The notes beneath the pieces were generated by a model, which did no database searches, was not told the DNA's origin, and was given only the letters and a program-made list of their open reading frames with translations. A stretch of 64,000 nucleotides of DNA from Hippopus hippopus (taxonomy: Eukaryota; Mollusca; Bivalvia; Cardiida; Cardiidae), in assembly GCA_946811185.2 (NCBI GenBank), contig OX328112.1, positions 11,123,215 to 11,187,214 on the forward strand. Direction: 5' to 3'. Made by a program: the position numbers and the translations under genes. Of this stretch, positions 60,631 through 64,000 are shown piece after piece (the stretch's first letter is position 1; every line of letters starts with the position of its first letter).

Positions 60631-61539
60631 CTAGAGGTCCCTTGACTTGAGCGTTAAGAGACACACTTCAGATCGACTCCTTACAAATTACTGCTACGTG
60701 CAACCATGCTATATGTTTTTATAGCATGCTGTAAACAGAAAGTGCAAAGTATTGCAAATCTGATGCTTAAAATTAAATGAAAATATCCGAAATAATTCGT
60801 CCGAATTACGCTACTACTTAAGAAAAGTCGGTTTGCACTCGAATCTAGAATCCCCAGTACGCATTTATAAAGATTACTTACTGAGAATTTTAGTTTATGG
60901 CTTGATATTTGTGTTTTCTGCAGTTATATTCTTTGATATCAGTTTACAGGGAAAATAATATTTTGCAATATCCTGCAGAAAACACTTCCTTATTTAGTAA
61001 GACGGCGGTCTGTTTAAGTCACACAAACCATGAAAAATGCAAATATCTTTTTAACGAGGTGCGCCGGACTTTTTAGTGTACTCCTGTCTCAGGACTATGA
61101 CTCAAAATTGTCTTGAACCGAGCTTGGAAATGATAAATGATGCAAAGCTCATATGGAATTATATGAAAATGAACCACGAGTGTAAAAAGGTATGAATCGT
61201 TTAGTTTACAATATTATGTGCTCACATCGCATTTAGAAAATTGGGTGTGATTAATGTAGATGATAAACGGGTGATACATCGCTCCGAACTGCTTCCGGGT
61301 CATAGTAGCTTTCGGGTCCAGAGTAGTCCCATAATACTTACTTAAAAATTCGACAGGGACCTGTTTTGCTGCACTGTTTTACCAGACAGTTTAGCGGACA
61401 GCTCTAAATTGTGTTTCTGTTGTTGAGTTGATTATTTCTGTGGAAAATGAGAACAAGTTCGTTATTTCTTGGGGAATTATTTTGTCCCTGCGACCACATT
61501 AAGGAACATAGTCTATGCCGTGAACAGCCAGCAAGGGTT
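60631..61539. other. Unassigned, upstream of the SPFH gene
   Basis: No exon could be fixed, though a 5' UTR exon or promoter of the SPFH gene may lie here. Nothing repeat-like is recognised except short AT-rich runs. Confidence 0.35.
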
Positions 61540-61638
61540 GTCAGCTGTCCAGAATACCTCAAGTGGCAAGGCACTGGGTCTTTTGATCCACGAGCCTGGG
61601 AATGCTTGAGGGTGTGGGTTCGATTCCCACGGCTGGCT
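61540..61638 (+). tRNA. tRNA-like sequence (possible tRNA pseudogene or SINE head)
   Basis: GTCAGCT at 61540-61546 can pair along 7 bases with GGCTGGC at 61631-61637. A good T-arm and B box (GTGGGTTCGATTCCCAC) precede it, and the length (~99) would fit a long-variable-arm (Leu/Ser type) tRNA. The D and anticodon arms do not fold well by eye, so a pseudogene or SINE head is more likely than a working tRNA. A related 3' half lies at 27284-27330. Confidence 0.4.
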
Positions 61639-61639
61639 A

Positions 61640-62170
61640 ACTAGAAATTAGTTTAAACATATTTGATTGATTAATAATTTACATTATGTCATAAAACTTT
61701 AATACAAGTTAATAGGATAGGAAAGAAAGCAAAGGTTATTAGGTTCTTTTCCTAGTGGATAATGGAAAAAACACAGATGATATGAGGGAACATTATTTAT
61801 GAAAACATTGGGGGGAAAACGATGATGAGGAAGACAGAGATAAAAAAAATGACAATAGTGAAACAGAGGCACAATTTGAGGCTTGTTAAAGTTGGACTGT
61901 GGATCGATCTTAGAAGAAACGATACGATTGCGTATCTTCACGATTATTTCCATCTCTTTAAGTCGTATGATTTAAATCTAGATGCATTTTTACACCTAGA
62001 ATGGTTATTTTTGGCCACTACTGGGCCTTTAAACGGCTGTGTATGCAAGGTATAGATCTGCCTGGTATATTTGTTCACAAAAATGGCCAGCCTGTTATCT
62101 GTAGTTAAAGGCATAAATCTGTGGTAATTGATACTTGCTACGCATAGACCCAGCAACTATCTGTATTTAT
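61640..62170. other. No feature recognised
   Basis: AT-rich; GAAAACATTGGGGGGAAAAC at 61800 may be a family A scrap. Confidence 0.35.
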
Positions 62171-62173
62171 TTT

Positions 62174-62432
62174 AGCCATGCTTTGGTAAATGGGGGCTTA
62201 ATGCATCCACCGTGATGCATGATACCAGGCAAGTTATTACATGATTATAGATCCATAATGTCTATTTTGTCTAACAACCGCCAGGATCCTGAGGCAAAGT
62301 GGTCCTTGGACTTGCAGAAAATTGACCAATAGCAAAAAGATTCGGCCCGGGCCAGCCTGCGCGAACTGCGCAGGCTGACCTTGGTCGATACTTTTTGCAG
62401 ATGTATTAAGCCCCCTTTTCACAGAGCATGGC
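62174..62432 (-). mobile_element. Hairpin MITE family C, reverse
   Basis: AGCCATGCTTTGGTAAATGG to CACAGAGCATGGCT. Hairpin GCCAGCCTGCGCGAACTGCG, with its right arm following, is strong. Confidence 0.88.
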
Positions 62433-62466
62433 TTGTTTAAATATACTCTTGTTTTGCTTATATGGA

Positions 62467-62719
62467 TGGGGCTCTGGAAAAAAGGAGGTTTAATGCATCT
62501 CCATAGAACATTTTACCAAGCAAGTCATCACATAATTATAGATCCATAAAATCAATTTCGTCTAACAACCGATTGATTTATGAAATAGAATGGTCATTGC
62601 AAAAAATTGACCTATAACAAAAAGTTTCGACGCAAGTCAACCTGCGCGCACTACGCAGGCTGGCATGGCTGCACTGTATGTAGATGCATTAAACCCCCTT
62701 TTCACTGAGCATGGCTCAT
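62467..62719 (-). mobile_element. Hairpin MITE family C, reverse
   Basis: TGGGGCTCTGGAAAAAAGG to CACTGAGCATGGCTCA. Hairpin GTCAACCTGCGCGCACTACG... with mismatches. Confidence 0.82.
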
Positions 62720-62752
62720 ATTTTGACCAAAAAAAATGTTTCATTACTAGAG

Positions 62753-62787
62753 TGACGTCATCCTCTGTTTGTGTAGCTATGACGTCA
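62753..62787. promoter_or_regulatory. Two perfect CRE-type octamers
   Basis: TGACGTCA occurs at 62753-62760 and 62780-62787, 27 bases apart. This fits CREB/ATF binding sites, but no transcript start is seen nearby. Confidence 0.35.
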
Positions 62788-62899
62788 GAGTCGCCGACAG
62801 GGCAGCCGAGCTGTGGCATGGTGGGATGGGTGAGCTACTCGTCTTCTCGGGAAAGTCTGGAAAGCTTACCGAAGGTGCTAACACTGATTATTAAAACTG

Positions 62900-63776
62900 T
62901 CCTAAACTAATAATGATTAGTCTTTTCTACGCTATTTTCCCGGGGTAATTTCCTTCGTTTGGAATATTCTATGTGTAGTGCGATCATGCGAAATATTTCA
63001 GTTACATGTTGCTTTAAAATCTCAAAATCCTTGCTCAGTACTTCTTACTTCCATTAATTAGTGGAATTCAATTCTTAAAGGCGCGTTTTATAGTGGCATG
63101 TTTCTGCCGCGAGATACGAGATAGCTATTGCGATAATTTAAAGGCGTTTCAGCGAGTTATTTCTAGCGCAGAGAATTTCGTGAAATTTGACACAGAAACA
63201 CTTCAAAGTATGTTCTTTCAATATGCGATGAGATAATCAGACGTTGCCTAATGAACCAAAAAGTACTGAGCCCACGAAGAACATAACCCTTTTTTCAAAT
63301 TACACTAAAACCCAATTATTGCAGCATACGTCAGAATTTTGTGATTAAAATCTGTAATTTCAGTCAAATCATGTTCTCTGTGTTTTAAATTCATAGTGAA
63401 ACAATGGATCCTCTGACTTTGATGAGAAATTAACAGATATTTCAAATTAATGATACGCTATCTATGTTTCAATAAAACCCTTATCCCACAAAATTGCTTA
63501 TTTTATCAGAGGAAATCAGGACTTTATTTGACCCTCAAAAAATCTAGCGCAAAGATTTTTCTCATTTTTCTCAGAAATATACATAATTATATCCTTTATC
63601 AAAAAATGCAAAAAAAGATAGGTTGCCAGGCTACTTTTCCCAATATTCGAACTCAATTACCTCCCTTGGAACAAAGAAAGTGACACAAAACACCCAAGAT
63701 TTAAAATTACTTAGTAAGATGTATTATTTCTAGCACTAAATCATGTTTTTTTTTCACAATAAAGATTGTACTCTGT
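62900..63776. other. No feature recognised
   Basis: Unique-looking sequence with no splice-supported exon or repeat family visible. Confidence 0.35.
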
Positions 63777-63777
63777 C

Positions 63778-64000
63778 AACCCTTTCCTTGATATAGTCTC
63801 GATTTAACAATGGTATGGGATGGCTTTGGAAAACATTTTGGTAAAAGGGGTAATTGTTCATTACAAGCAATTGTTCCTTTCCCCACAACCTTTTCTGCAC
63901 AAACGGTTCTTTTAATCCCATTTAAACCTTGTTTAATTTGTCGTCTGCAGCTTCTTTCAATTTTGAAGTTCCAATTTAATTCATTTAGGAAAGGGTTAAT
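63778..64000 (+). mobile_element. Hairpin MITE family A, diverged forward copy at the window end
   Basis: CAACCCTTTCCTTGATATAG to AGGAAAGGGTTAA. Hairpin arms are changed together (GGGTAATTGTTCATTACAAG / CAATTGTTCCTTTCC). Confidence 0.7.

Overview
The window looks like nuclear DNA of a marine bivalve mollusc, probably an imparidentian clam. Evidence: long introns with GT-AG junctions, an Ig/thrombospondin receptor, several tRNA-derived SINEs with (CAAT)n tails, CT/GA microsatellites, and very many short palindrome-centred transposons. The host group is inferred from this style and from recall of similar bivalve repeats, not from a search. There is no sign of a bacterial or organellar replicon. 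|| Layout: 1-557 is the C-terminal end of a protein-primed family B DNA polymerase of Polinton/Maverick (adintovirus-like) type. About 0.56-24 kb is gene-poor repeat DNA: hairpin MITEs, SINEs, a ~300 bp satellite, a minisatellite and a 247 bp triplication. 24.16-34.55 kb holds a complete minus-strand gene in 8 coding exons (727 codons): signal peptide, Ig-like domain, three TSP1 domains, one transmembrane helix and a long acidic tail rich in tyrosine motifs. 34.6-49.5 kb is again repeats. 49.52-58.14 kb holds a second complete minus-strand gene in 8 coding exons (331 codons): an N-terminally anchored SPFH/Band 7 (prohibitin-homology) protein with a six-cysteine insert. 58.2-64 kb is repeats and unassigned sequence. 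|| Both genes were assembled by reading splice junctions by eye. In each, intron phases agree across every junction and the sum is a whole number of codons. Most other open frames lie in repeats; the recurring peptide [14 protein letters not shown], for example, is a translation of one hairpin MITE. || Repeat families, named here only for this window. A: TTAA target, CCCTTTACC ends, central 67 bp palindrome, about 50 copies or pieces. B: TTAA target, CCCTTAGG-type ends, hairpin GATCAGACTGC...GCAGTCTGATC. C: GAGCCATGCTCTG ends, AAAT duplications, hairpin CAGCCTGCGCAG... . F: hairpin TGATTGGCTAAACC. I, J, K, L, M and P: other inverted-repeat elements. D, E, G and H: tRNA-derived SINEs. A, B and J share TTAA plus a CCC start, which suggests non-autonomous piggyBac-type elements. 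The most notable points are the receptor with its decayed TSP1 exon duplicate, a SINE whose target duplication copies a 5' splice site of the SPFH gene, repeats lying right at other splice donors and at the 3' end, and the recurrent central-palindrome design across unrelated MITE families.
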